NCBI GenBank assembly: GCA_024225875.1
Contig: JAAEMD010000027.1
Coordinates: 1 to 34,606 of the forward strand
Direction: 5' to 3'
DNA length: 34,606 nucleotides
From: a bacterium
GTDB taxonomy: Bacteria; Margulisbacteria; Marinamargulisbacteria; JAAEMD01
The notes beneath the pieces are model-generated. The model saw nothing but the letters and a program-made list of their open reading frames with translations. It was not told the origin of the DNA and did not search any database. Position 1 is the stretch's first letter. Every line of letters starts with the position of its first letter. Shown piece after piece: positions 1-7,476 of the stretch. The position numbers and the translations under genes were made by a program.

Positions 1-797
1 AAAACACTTTTTTATTTTTTTTGACATTATTATGTGTCTTTTTTTTAGTTCCTGATAAAAACTTCGCTCTCCGCTCTGTCTATGAAGAGGTTACAGAACC
101 TGCAATAAATATTTCTCTACAGTCAATGCGTGCACATCAAATTCAAATGACTAACTATCTAATGTATACCTTGAACGCTAATACTCCTGGATATATAGAG
201 ACAGGTATATTTAATATAAGATCCAAAGATAAGAATATACATCCTGCTCCATTCGTAAGATGGAGGACCGGTCCGCCTATAGAAACAGGGCGGGATCTGG
301 ATTTCTATTGTGATTCAAACGGAATGGGTTTTTTCACTGTCCGATTACCTGGAAATAATAGAGGCTACACAAGAGACGGCAGATTTACACTCAACAGCAA
401 AAACCAGCTGGTAATGTTATCAGGTGATTTTCCTGTAGTCGGTGAAGCTGGAAATATATTTATACCGGAAGGTTCAACTGTAACAGTAACACCATCCGGG
501 GTTATTTTTGCTGATGGCGAACCGGTAGATAAAATGAAAGTAACTGTCTTTACAGCTGAAGGAAGGGAACGTCTTGTAGGTGTTACCGGGGTATTATGGG
601 TATCTGACGGGGATCCCTTGACCGTAGACTCAACTAACAGATATAAAGTACGTCAATGGCATATAGAACAGAATAATGTGTTAAAATCTATTCAGGGCGA
701 TATTTCTCTTTGTAAATATACTTATGAAGCAACAGCGAAAATAGCCCGGGCCATTACAAAAAGTATGAACTCTGCTATTCAATTAGGCAACCCTTAA
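1..797 (+). CDS. flgF: FlgF-like flagellar rod protein with Sec-type signal peptide (5' partial)
   Basis: Member of the flagellar basal-body rod/hook family. The helix ending in NANTPGY (about residue 57 counted from the frame opening) matches the family N-terminal signature. A central segment with FFTVRLPGNNRGYTRDG, and a C-terminal helix, also fit FlgF/FlgG. The frame is open back to base 3, so the true start lies outside the window; a TTG at 21 is only an internal possibility. The visible N-terminus is strongly hydrophobic (TFLFFLTLLCVFFLV) and is followed by a polar stretch and Ala, like the h- and c-regions of a signal peptide. Ordinary FlgF has no signal peptide and is exported by the flagellar type III system, so this is unusual. 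It heads the visible part of a rod/ring operon and is followed by two flgG paralogues. FlgF versus a diverged FlgG is inferred from gene order. Confidence 0.85.
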   Translation, partial: NTFLFFLTLLCVFFLVPDKNFALRSVYEEVTEPAINISLQSMRAHQIQMTNYLMYTLNANTPGYIETGIFNIRSKDKNIHPAPFVRWRTGPPIETGRDLDFYCDSNGMGFFTVRLPGNNRGYTRDGRFTLNSKNQLVMLSGDFPVVGEAGNIFIPEGSTVTVTPSGVIFADGEPVDKMKVTVFTAEGRERLVGVTGVLWVSDGDPLTVDSTNRYKVRQWHIEQNNVLKSIQGDISLCKYTYEATAKIARAITKSMNSAIQLGNP

Positions 798-868
798 TTA
801 CTAATGTTTGAAGTTTTTAAAAGTGGGAATATATTAAAAAACATATTTAAGATCAGGAGCAATATCTA

Positions 869-1684
869 ATGTTACCACAGTATCATATGTCCAAGTCTCT
901 ACAATTTTCCATGCAGCGAAGAATGCAGGTTATTTTGAGTAATGTTGCTAACGCCCATACGGTTGGATATAAAAGAAAAGATCTTGAGCTGGAAAATCTT
1001 TTCCCCAGAGATATGGAAACGGTTGTTGAAAAATATCATAAGAGAAGTAAAGACAAGTGGGAACTATGGGATAAACAAACAGATATGATGGAGTATGGAA
1101 CAGGAACAAGGATCTCTCAGGTTTATCGACAGTTTAATGATGGAGCTATGGAAGTAACAAACCGCCCTTATGACCTTGCCATAGAAAATGGAAAAGGTAT
1201 GTTCCATTATAGAATGCCAAATGGTCAAAGTGCTTATAGCCGGGCTGGCAATTTAAAAATGGATAGTGAGGGTTTCCTGGTTGATCCCAACGGACACCCG
1301 CTTGAACCTGCAATAAGAATACCTGTAAATGCATCAGAAGTTATGATAAACCCTGAAGGACAGGTTCTTACAAAATTAGATAATGATAGAGAGTTCCGTC
1401 AAATAGGACAAATAACTCTTGTAAAGTTTAAAAAACCGGATGAACTTACTGAAATCGGACAAAATCTTTTTGCAGAAACTCCACTATCAGGAGAACCTGA
1501 GTTCATGCCGCCTGGAGAAGAAGGTATTGGACATATTAGACAGGGCTCTTTAGAATACTCAAACGTAAATATTATGGAATCAATGATAGAAATGCTTATA
1601 ACAACACGTTTATTCCAGGTAATAGGTGGTGCAATGGATGCCACTGCAAAAATAATTAAATATGGCGCTGATATAAAAGGTTAA
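869..1684 (+). CDS. flgG: FlgG-like flagellar rod protein, copy 1
   Basis: A 271-residue rod protein of the FlgF/FlgG family. The N-terminal helix contains the signature LSNVANAHTVGYKRKD (about residues 24-39). The middle carries the YDLAIENGKGMFHYRMPNG and YSRAGNLKMDSEGFLVD blocks that correspond to the family 'G.GFF.v..pdG..aYtRaG.f..d..G.lv' motif. The C-terminus has the LEYSNVNIMESMIEMLITTR block typical of FlgG. CAGGAG lies 8 bases before the ATG, and an in-frame stop at 848-850 excludes an N-terminal extension. Unlike flgF, flgB and flgC in this locus, it therefore has no signal peptide. Between the N-terminal signature and the core is a charged insertion of about 45 residues. It probably forms the distal rod together with copy 2. 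Confidence 0.92.
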   Translation: MLPQYHMSKSLQFSMQRRMQVILSNVANAHTVGYKRKDLELENLFPRDMETVVEKYHKRSKDKWELWDKQTDMMEYGTGTRISQVYRQFNDGAMEVTNRPYDLAIENGKGMFHYRMPNGQSAYSRAGNLKMDSEGFLVDPNGHPLEPAIRIPVNASEVMINPEGQVLTKLDNDREFRQIGQITLVKFKKPDELTEIGQNLFAETPLSGEPEFMPPGEEGIGHIRQGSLEYSNVNIMESMIEMLITTRLFQVIGGAMDATAKIIKYGADIKG

Positions 1685-1800
1685 ATAAAAATAATTTTAT
1701 TATTAGTGCGATCTATTATTAAGGAAGTTAAATTCGCAGGCAGATTCGAGCAGGCGGTATGTATTTTAATAAATAAATCTTTAATAAAGGAGATTAACAA

Positions 1801-2598
1801 ATGATTTCACAGCTTCATATGGCCAAAACGACACTGATTGCATTTCAACAGAGTATGCAGGTTGTCGCTAATAATGTAGCCAATGCTCAAACCCCTGGTT
1901 ATAAGGGGCGTAGAATGGAATTCGAAACAATGTATCCCTTAACGTTCCAGCGTGCTATTACCGAGTTTGAAGAAGCTGCAGGCGGCCCAAGAAACAAGAG
2001 GCGTAAAGTTATGGAATACGGACAGGGTGTACGAATCGCTGCTGTTTCCAAGAACTTTGTTCAGGGAGCTATTGAAATCACTAACCAGCCATATGATATG
2101 GCTATTAGTGGACATGGTCTATTTCAGTTCCGTATGGCAGACGGAAGCATTGCTTACGGACGTGCAGGTAATTTACACCTGGATAGAGAAGGTAACTTTC
2201 TTAACAATAACGGACAACCGCTGGAACCTGCGGTAAGGGTTCCTGACGGAGCAACAGACATTATTGTGAACGACCAGGGCAGAGTATTTGTACAGGTAGG
2301 AACAGATTCTGCTCCAAGAGAAATCGGGCAGATTATTCTTGCACAGTTTCAAAATCCGGCAGGATTAAAAGAAATCGGACAAAATTTATATTTAGAAACA
2401 GATGCATCAGGCCCACCAAGACTTGAAAACCCAGGTAAGAATGGAGTTGGGAGTATTCAACACAAAGCGCTGGAATTTTCTAATGTAAATATCATAGATG
2501 AAATGATGTCTATGGTAATGATCCAGAGAATATTCGATGTTGCTGTCAAAGCTGTAAAAGCTACTGATGAGATTCTAAAAAAAGGTGGCGGATTTTAA
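1801..2598 (+). CDS. flgG: FlgG flagellar distal rod protein, copy 2
   Basis: A 265-residue FlgG homologue, closer to the family consensus than the preceding copy. ANNVANAQTPGYKGRRMEFE (about residues 23-42) is a near-perfect rod signature. YDMAISGHGLFQFRMADG, AYGRAGNLHLDREGNFL and the C-terminal LEFSNVNIIDEMMSMVMIQR follow in the usual order. AAGGAG sits 8-9 bases before the ATG, and an in-frame TAA at 1795-1797 rules out a missed signal peptide. The two flgG genes look like an old tandem duplication, sharing layout and an equivalent charged insert (about residues 48-75). The 116-base gap before this gene holds no clear promoter or terminator. The product would form the distal rod passing through the P- and L-rings encoded just downstream. 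Confidence 0.94.
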   Translation: MISQLHMAKTTLIAFQQSMQVVANNVANAQTPGYKGRRMEFETMYPLTFQRAITEFEEAAGGPRNKRRKVMEYGQGVRIAAVSKNFVQGAIEITNQPYDMAISGHGLFQFRMADGSIAYGRAGNLHLDREGNFLNNNGQPLEPAVRVPDGATDIIVNDQGRVFVQVGTDSAPREIGQIILAQFQNPAGLKEIGQNLYLETDASGPPRLENPGKNGVGSIQHKALEFSNVNIIDEMMSMVMIQRIFDVAVKAVKATDEILKKGGGF

Positions 2599-2631
2599 AC
2601 ATCAGCTCAATTATTTTTTATAGTTACTAAG

Positions 2632-3357
2632 TTGCATAGCATATTTTCTACAATAATTATTATTATTTTCATATCTTCAGGTTTAGCTGCTGCAAAACCC
2701 GACAAAAGTGCTATTGCTGACTATATTAAAAAGCAGGTAATCAGGCAGGTTTTAGATAAAAACAGTCAATTTTCCAGCTCCGATATAAAAATAAGCATCC
2801 AGAACAAAGAAATATTAAAATATGTGCCAGAAAATACTGTAACCTGCAAACTGGATATAAGACCAAAAGCAAATTTACTGGGAAAAACTGTACTGCCTCT
2901 CTTATTTTACAGCCAAAAAAATAATTTACTCAAAAAAACAAGCGTTATTATTAATACTAATGCTTATACAAATTTTGCCAGAACTACAAAAACAATAAAG
3001 CGTGGTACAGTCTTATCCAGAGAACATATAGTATTTAAATACGAGCCCTTTTATGGAAAACCTGTTAACTGCCTTTTAAAAACAGAAGATATAATCGGTA
3101 AAGAAGCTTTTTCTACAATACCAAAAAATGCTTTAATAACAGAATGGCTCATCAGAGATATTCCTGACATAAGAAGTAATGATAAAATTACTATTGTCTT
3201 GAATAAAAACAATTTAGAACTCCGTGTAGGAGGTATTGCTCTGGAAAACGGTTATATAGGAGATAACATACGTATCAGAACTACTTTAAAAGAAAGAAAA
3301 TTATTAGAAGGTACAATAATAGCACCACAGTGTGTTAAGATTTTTATGGTAAACTAA
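2632..3357 (+). CDS. flgA: FlgA-like flagellar P-ring assembly chaperone
   Basis: A 241-residue secreted protein with a hydrophobic N-terminus (IFSTIIIIIFISSGLAAA) that fits a Sec signal peptide; this is normal for FlgA. The C-terminal half is an SAF-type domain: TIKRGTVLSREHI (about residues 121-133), then KPVNCLLKTEDIIGKEAFSTIP, and a final block ending IIAPQCVKIFM. FlgA helps polymerise FlgI around the rod in the periplasm, and flgI lies two genes downstream. The TTG start has no convincing Shine-Dalgarno. The frame is open back to the flgG stop codon, so translation may be coupled to flgG and the exact start is uncertain. Confidence 0.85.
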   Translation: MHSIFSTIIIIIFISSGLAAAKPDKSAIADYIKKQVIRQVLDKNSQFSSSDIKISIQNKEILKYVPENTVTCKLDIRPKANLLGKTVLPLLFYSQKNNLLKKTSVIINTNAYTNFARTTKTIKRGTVLSREHIVFKYEPFYGKPVNCLLKTEDIIGKEAFSTIPKNALITEWLIRDIPDIRSNDKITIVLNKNNLELRVGGIALENGYIGDNIRIRTTLKERKLLEGTIIAPQCVKIFMVN

Positions 3358-3366
3358 TATCATATT

Positions 3367-3984
3367 ATGAAAAAAACAATATTTATTTTTTTACTGGCCC
3401 TCATATTTTCAGTTTATACAGTAAACTGCATAACTGCGGATTCTCTCTGGCACCAATCCCAGGGAGCTATGTACAGCACCCATAAAAAAGAAGTTCGTGT
3501 AGGAGACATTATAACCATTTATATTTCAGAAAGTTCTTCTGCAGTCCAGGAAGCATCAACAAGAACACAAAAACAGTCACAAATGTCATCAAACTTCTTA
3601 AGCAACTGGGATCAGATAGCAAATATACTGGGTAATGATACAATAAGAAAAAGACATGAACTGGACATACAGGGTGAAGATGAGTACCAGGGTCTTGGAC
3701 AAACGACCAGAAAAAGCAGTGTTAAAGCTGTTATATCTGCAATCGTAACTGAGATTCTTGATAGCGGCAATATCTATATAGTCGGTGAACATAAGGTAAA
3801 AGTAAATGACGAGGTAGAAACAATAAGAGTGTCCGGAATTATCCGTCCCGGCGATATTCAATCAAACAACAGCGTTTATTCCTATCAAATTGCTAAAGCT
3901 GAAGTCTCTGTAAACGGGGCTGGGGTTGTGGGTTCCAAGCAAACGCCTGGCATATTAACTAAAATGTTTAACTGGTTATTTTAA
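3367..3984 (+). CDS. flgH: FlgH flagellar L-ring protein
   Basis: A 205-residue L-ring protein. After an N-terminal hydrophobic signal (MKKTIFIFLLALIFSVYTV) come DSLWHQSQGAMYS, KEVRVGDIITIYISESSSA and, near the C-terminus, VSGIIRPGDIQSNNSVYSYQIAKAEV, all diagnostic of FlgH (family 'vsGivRP.DI...NtV.S..iAda.i'). Most FlgH proteins are lipoproteins. A Cys occurs at residue 21 after TVN, but the surrounding sequence is not a canonical lipobox, so lipidation is uncertain. The protein forms the outer-membrane ring around the rod, so its presence argues that the rod crosses an outer membrane. It is 9 bases after flgA and 2 bases before flgI. Confidence 0.95.
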   Translation: MKKTIFIFLLALIFSVYTVNCITADSLWHQSQGAMYSTHKKEVRVGDIITIYISESSSAVQEASTRTQKQSQMSSNFLSNWDQIANILGNDTIRKRHELDIQGEDEYQGLGQTTRKSSVKAVISAIVTEILDSGNIYIVGEHKVKVNDEVETIRVSGIIRPGDIQSNNSVYSYQIAKAEVSVNGAGVVGSKQTPGILTKMFNWLF

Positions 3985-3986
3985 TT

Positions 3987-5108
3987 ATGAGAAAAACTAC
4001 GTCTTTATTTTTATTAAAATTCCTGATCCTGTTAAACACTGTTTTATCAGGCCAGGATCTATCACCAGAGTCCACAACACAGTACCTGCCTGTCAGACTT
4101 AAAGATCTCGCCAGGATAGTAGAAGCCAGAGATAACCAGCTGCTGGGATTTGGCCTGGTTGTTGGATTACGTAACAGCGGTGATTCCAAAAACACTTCTT
4201 ACACGCATGCAGCATTAATAAATCTCCTTTCAAAACTGGGAGTTTCCCCGGGCAGCAGCCCTGATAACTCCAGAAACATTGCAGGTGTTATGGTCACAGC
4301 AACACTTCCACCATTCACAAAAAAAGGACAACGAATCACTGTAACAGTATCCTCTTTAGGAGACTGCACAAGTTTAGTCGGGGGAACTCTGTTATTAACT
4401 GAACTGAAAGGTGCGAATTTAAGGACATACGCCGTTGCTCAGGGGCCGATTCTGGTTGGAGGTATTTCTGAAAACACTGAAAACTACAAATTCTATAAGA
4501 ATCAAACAACTGTAGGAAGTGTCCCGGATGGAGGTATAGTGGAAAACGAGGTACCAATAACTTTCACAGATCAGCATAATATTACAATAGTACTTAACGA
4601 CTCCAACTTTATAACTGTGGCTCGTGCAACCAAAGCTATTCAACAAAGCAACTTCCCCAGTGCAAGAGCTATTGATGCAAATACAATAAAAATCCCGCTC
4701 ACAGATCTTGATTCAAGTGATCTGGTTAATACAATTGCAAAACTGGAAAATATTACGCTCGTACCTGACTCATCTGCGAAAATTATTATTAACTCCAAGA
4801 CAGGTACAGTAGTTATTGGAGAAATGGTACGGTTATTCCCTGTTGCACTGACACATGGAAATATTTCAGTAAAAATAAGCGAAGGATCTGGTGCTGGTAA
4901 TACACAGGCCGAGTTAGGTGCAGAAGTACTGGAGCCAGTACAAATAGAAGAAACTGAAAGCAAAATTATTTATCTGAGTCCCAGCTCAACATTATCCAGC
5001 CTTGTTAACGCCTTAAATGAAATTGGAGCAACACCGAAAGACCTGATTTCAATTATTCAAGCATTAAAAGAATCAGGCTCACTAATAGCAACGGTGGAAA
5101 TAATATGA
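3987..5108 (+). CDS. flgI: FlgI flagellar P-ring protein
   Basis: A 373-residue P-ring protein of full family length. It has a Sec signal peptide (TSLFLLKFLILLNTVLSGQ). VRLKDLARIVEARDNQLLGFGLVVGL, GDSKNTSYT and the C-terminal SPSSTLSSLVNALNEIGATPKDLISIIQALKESGSLIA are strongly conserved FlgI blocks. It assembles in the peptidoglycan layer around the rod and normally needs FlgA, encoded just upstream. Its stop overlaps the flgJ start as ATGA, which indicates translational coupling. Confidence 0.97.
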   Translation: MRKTTSLFLLKFLILLNTVLSGQDLSPESTTQYLPVRLKDLARIVEARDNQLLGFGLVVGLRNSGDSKNTSYTHAALINLLSKLGVSPGSSPDNSRNIAGVMVTATLPPFTKKGQRITVTVSSLGDCTSLVGGTLLLTELKGANLRTYAVAQGPILVGGISENTENYKFYKNQTTVGSVPDGGIVENEVPITFTDQHNITIVLNDSNFITVARATKAIQQSNFPSARAIDANTIKIPLTDLDSSDLVNTIAKLENITLVPDSSAKIIINSKTGTVVIGEMVRLFPVALTHGNISVKISEGSGAGNTQAELGAEVLEPVQIEETESKIIYLSPSSTLSSLVNALNEIGATPKDLISIIQALKESGSLIATVEII

Positions 5109-5494
5109 CAAATAAATACCTTTCATTTTTTATTTTTTTTATTAAAATATTATTAGCAGCCAATTTATCTGCTCAACAATTTGGAGGTTTAAGCGACTTG
5201 GATATATACAGACAATCAAAAAACTCAAATACCAATTATCGTCAAATGCCACCTGAAAAAATTCTGGAAAAAACAGAGGCCCATTTTATAAAAGAAATGT
5301 TCTTAAAAACAATATTCCAGATGAATAAAACAACTATGGGGTCAGATGAAAATGATCAGTTTTTTGCTGCTAATTCTGAATTAGTTAATGAGTTTTTGAT
5401 GGATGAGCTGGCTAAAGATCTTGCTGAGCAGGATATTTTAGGGTTTAAAAAAGCTTTTTTAAAAAGATATAAAAATAGAGAGTCAGCAAAATAA
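5105..5494 (+). CDS. flgJ: FlgJ-type rod-binding protein with signal peptide, no hydrolase domain
   Basis: A 129-residue protein matching only the N-terminal rod-binding/capping domain of FlgJ: residues about 48-120 contain FIKEMFLKTIFQMNKTT and NELVNEFLMDELAKDLAEQDILGF-like helices. The C-terminal peptidoglycan hydrolase domain of enterobacterial FlgJ is absent, as in many other phyla. The N-terminus is hydrophobic with a cleavage-like end (FFIFFIKILLAANLSAQQ). Classical FlgJ lacks a Sec signal because it leaves by type III export, so this is one of four rod-associated proteins here with the unexpected signal. The ATG overlaps the flgI stop. Confidence 0.82.
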   Translation: MTNKYLSFFIFFIKILLAANLSAQQFGGLSDLDIYRQSKNSNTNYRQMPPEKILEKTEAHFIKEMFLKTIFQMNKTTMGSDENDQFFAANSELVNEFLMDELAKDLAEQDILGFKKAFLKRYKNRESAK

Positions 5495-5522
5495 TTTATA
5501 TATTGAATAAAGGACAATTTCC

Positions 5523-6269
5523 GTGAAAAAAGAAAGTGTAAATTTAGATATAAAAAAACTACAACAAACAGAAGCTCTGAGTGTGAAGGAAAATGACGTC
5601 ATTCCTGAAGAGGTTGTTGCTGAAAATATGTCTCTTGTAGAGTCAATAGCAGCTTCCATTTATGGCAGAGGCGCTCTGCCTACAGGAATAGAGTTCCGTG
5701 ATTTAGTAAGCTGGGGGGTAGAAGGCCTTATTAAGGCCTATAAAAGATTTGATGCTGAAAAAGGTTCTAAATTTAAAACTTATGCTTACTATCGTATCAG
5801 AGGTGAAATTTTCGACAATATAAGATCTGAATGGCAATACAGAAACCCCAGTGATTACAATGAGTTTCGACGCCATGTCCAGGAAAAAATTGCCGAGATA
5901 ACTGAAGAGGCGCTAAATAATCCCAATACTTTTTCAGCCGATTCACTTGAAGATTCAATAAATAATATAATTGCAAACTCATCTTTTGTTTGTATAATTT
6001 CTCTTGAGAGCTTAGGCGATACTGAGGCAGGTGTATCAGATGACCTGGAACAAGATTTTTTCACTTCTGAAAAAGAAAATATTTTATGGAATGAGATAAA
6101 CAGTTTATCCAGAGAAGAACAGATATTAATAAAATTATTTTATTTAGAAAATGTAAAACAAAAGGAAATTGCAAAAATATTAAAATGGTCCAAGAGTAAA
6201 GTTTGCCGGGCTCATATGAACATATTAAAAAAGTTGAGAAACAAAATCCAGAAAAAGCTGAAGGACTGA
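5523..6269 (+). CDS. fliA: RNA polymerase sigma factor of the FliA/WhiG (sigma-28) family
   Basis: A 248-residue alternative sigma factor. Region 2 is clear at about residues 36-105: FRDLVSWGVEGLIKAYKRFD, then KFKTYAYYRIRGEIFDNIRS. TYAYYRIRGEIFDNIR matches the FliA/SigD/WhiG 'TYA..RIRGai.DelR' signature. Region 4 (about 190-245) has LSREEQILIKLFYLENVKQKEIAKIL and a helix-turn-helix with SKSKVCRAH. Region 3 is poorly conserved. The start is GTG at 5523 with AAAGGA about 8 bases upstream. It lies between flgJ and flgB inside the rod/ring cluster, so it probably controls this system, but I found no convincing FliA-type promoter (TAAA-N15-GCCGATAA) in the window. Confidence 0.9.
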   Translation: MKKESVNLDIKKLQQTEALSVKENDVIPEEVVAENMSLVESIAASIYGRGALPTGIEFRDLVSWGVEGLIKAYKRFDAEKGSKFKTYAYYRIRGEIFDNIRSEWQYRNPSDYNEFRRHVQEKIAEITEEALNNPNTFSADSLEDSINNIIANSSFVCIISLESLGDTEAGVSDDLEQDFFTSEKENILWNEINSLSREEQILIKLFYLENVKQKEIAKILKWSKSKVCRAHMNILKKLRNKIQKKLKD

Positions 6270-6297
6270 TCAATCCCCACACATCATTTGCAAATTT

Positions 6298-6522
6298 TTG
6301 AAAAATATTTTTTATCTTATGCTTTTTGCAAATAGTATTGATTTCATTAATGGCGCTGTCGAAAAACTACCTTCTTCAAAAACCGAAGAAAATGGTTTAG
6401 AAAAACAGGGGCTTAAAATGACCGTTAGCGGCAATATCAATGCTAATGAATCGTCCGAAGACACTTCAAAAAACACCAATTTTGAAAATCAGTCTATTTT
6501 GCGACAGTCCCATATTGTATAA
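6298..6522 (+). CDS. Small hypothetical protein between fliA and flgB
   Basis: Unrecognised 74-residue ORF, start TTG, no Shine-Dalgarno. The N-terminus is moderately hydrophobic (IFYLMLFANSIDFINGA) and could be a weak signal peptide. The rest is polar and rich in Ser, Asn, Glu and Lys (SSEDTSKNTNFENQ). It fills the space between the sigma-factor gene and a putative promoter in front of flgB, the place where an anti-sigma factor such as FlgM could sit, but I see no FlgM motif. It may be non-coding leader. Confidence is low because of the TTG start and lack of family match. Confidence 0.4.
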   Translation: MKNIFYLMLFANSIDFINGAVEKLPSSKTEENGLEKQGLKMTVSGNINANESSEDTSKNTNFENQSILRQSHIV

Positions 6523-6533
6523 TACCCGACCCT

Positions 6534-6562
6534 TTGGCTAACATATCAAAATGCTGTATAAT
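6534..6562 (+). promoter_or_regulatory. Putative sigma-70-type promoter for flgB-fliG
   Basis: TTGGCT (6534-6539) is followed after exactly 17 bases by a perfect TATAAT (6557-6562). The likely flgB ATG begins at 6570, only 8 bases after the -10 box, where transcription would start. No ribosome binding site fits in between, so the transcript would be leaderless or nearly so. This would let flgB-flgC-fliE-fliF-fliG be transcribed separately from flgF-fliA. Confidence 0.5.
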
Positions 6563-6569
6563 ATTTTAT

Positions 6570-6998
6570 ATGTTGAAAACAAAATTTTATTTTATTTTTG
6601 TAATATTTTTCATTATTTCTATATCTTTTAATAATTTTTCTCTTGCCCAGAACACATTTACACCATCATCTGAAACTAATTTTGCTGAAAACATCCTTTT
6701 TGATGATACAATGTCCAACCTGAAAAAGGCTATTCTCCATGCCAGCAAAAAACAGTCTCTCTATGCTTACAATATATCAAATGCTACAACACCTGAGTTT
6801 AACCCTGTTCTAGAACAGGATGAATACAGACAGCTGGCAAGCATACTGCCTCCTGGCGAAGAAAATAACAGAAAAGTAATGATGGAGTTTATTTTGACTA
6901 AAATGTCAGAAAACAGATTAAAATATAATGCCTACTTCAGCTTACAGAAAAAAAAGTTTGAAATTCTCAGGCAGGTAGCCACACAAGGGAAAAAATAA
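6570..6998 (+). CDS. flgB: FlgB-like proximal rod protein with Sec-type signal peptide
   Basis: A 142-residue FlgB homologue. The mature part reads FDDTMSNLKKAILHASKKQS then YAYNISNATTPEFNPV, matching FlgB 'L..AL..a..RQ..la.NiANa.TPgyk'. A C-terminal block (NRKVMMEFILTKMSENRLKYNAYF) matches the 'E...m..N...Y' helix. Before the core is a strong hydrophobic segment (KFYFIFVIFFIISISF) ending FSLAQ, a textbook signal peptidase I site that normal FlgB lacks. The frame is open back to a TTG at 6534, but that lies in the putative -35 box, so ATG 6570 is chosen. The stop is 1 base before flgC. Normal FlgB joins the MS-ring/FliE to the rod from the periplasmic side. Confidence 0.88.
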   Translation: MLKTKFYFIFVIFFIISISFNNFSLAQNTFTPSSETNFAENILFDDTMSNLKKAILHASKKQSLYAYNISNATTPEFNPVLEQDEYRQLASILPPGEENNRKVMMEFILTKMSENRLKYNAYFSLQKKKFEILRQVATQGKK

Positions 6999-6999
6999 G

Positions 7000-7467
7000 A
7001 TGATAAATATAAAGAAGTTAGTTTTACTATTATTAGTTTTTACTTTATCTACCATCATAACAAGTCAAATTTACTCACAGGGCCTTGTGGATAGTTTTGA
7101 TATTACTACCTCAGGTATAATTGTCCAGAAAATGAGATTGAATGTCATTGCTGAAAACGTTGCTAACATTACAACACTAAGAGATGAAGAAACCGGAGTC
7201 CCCTACCAGAAAAGATTTGTCGTACTACGTCCATCAGAAAAAGGTGTTCAAATCGAAAGCATTGAAAAAAGCACAGAACCTTTTGGTAAATACTTTGATC
7301 CTTCATACCCTGGAACAGATTCAGACGGATATTATTATTATCCAAATATCAGCCTTCCTGATGAGATGGTTAATCTGAATTATACTGAAATGGTATATGA
7401 AGCTAATGTATCTGTGTTTAAATCATCAAAAGCAATGTATCAGCAAGCATTAGACATAATAAAATAG
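7000..7467 (+). CDS. flgC: FlgC-like proximal rod protein with Sec-type signal peptide
   Basis: A 155-residue FlgC homologue with every family block: FDITTSGIIVQKMRLNVIAE followed by NVANITT, then PYQKRFVVL, GVQIESI, FDPSYPGTDSDGYYYYPN, and the C-terminal EMVYEANVSVFKSSKAMYQQ. Before the first block is a 27-residue hydrophobic leader (KKLVLLLLVFTLSTIITSQIYSQ), an N-terminal Sec signal absent from ordinary FlgC, which starts almost directly at the 'AldISasGl' block. An AAGGGA lies 9 bases before the ATG at 7000. The only alternative start after the leader is a GTG at 7087 without a ribosome binding site. Together with flgB and fliE it should form the proximal rod on the MS-ring. Confidence 0.92.
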   Translation: MINIKKLVLLLLVFTLSTIITSQIYSQGLVDSFDITTSGIIVQKMRLNVIAENVANITTLRDEETGVPYQKRFVVLRPSEKGVQIESIEKSTEPFGKYFDPSYPGTDSDGYYYYPNISLPDEMVNLNYTEMVYEANVSVFKSSKAMYQQALDIIK

Positions 7468-7476
7468 GGGTTTTGA

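Noticed and set aside
6298..6522. FlgM anti-sigma factor
   Set aside because: Position next to fliA is suggestive, but the start is weak and none of the FlgM C-terminal helix pattern is visible.
6534..6569. TTG start for flgB at 6534
   Set aside because: It falls in the -35 box of the putative promoter and adds 12 non-conserved residues before the signal peptide; ATG 6570 gives a normal signal peptide n-region.
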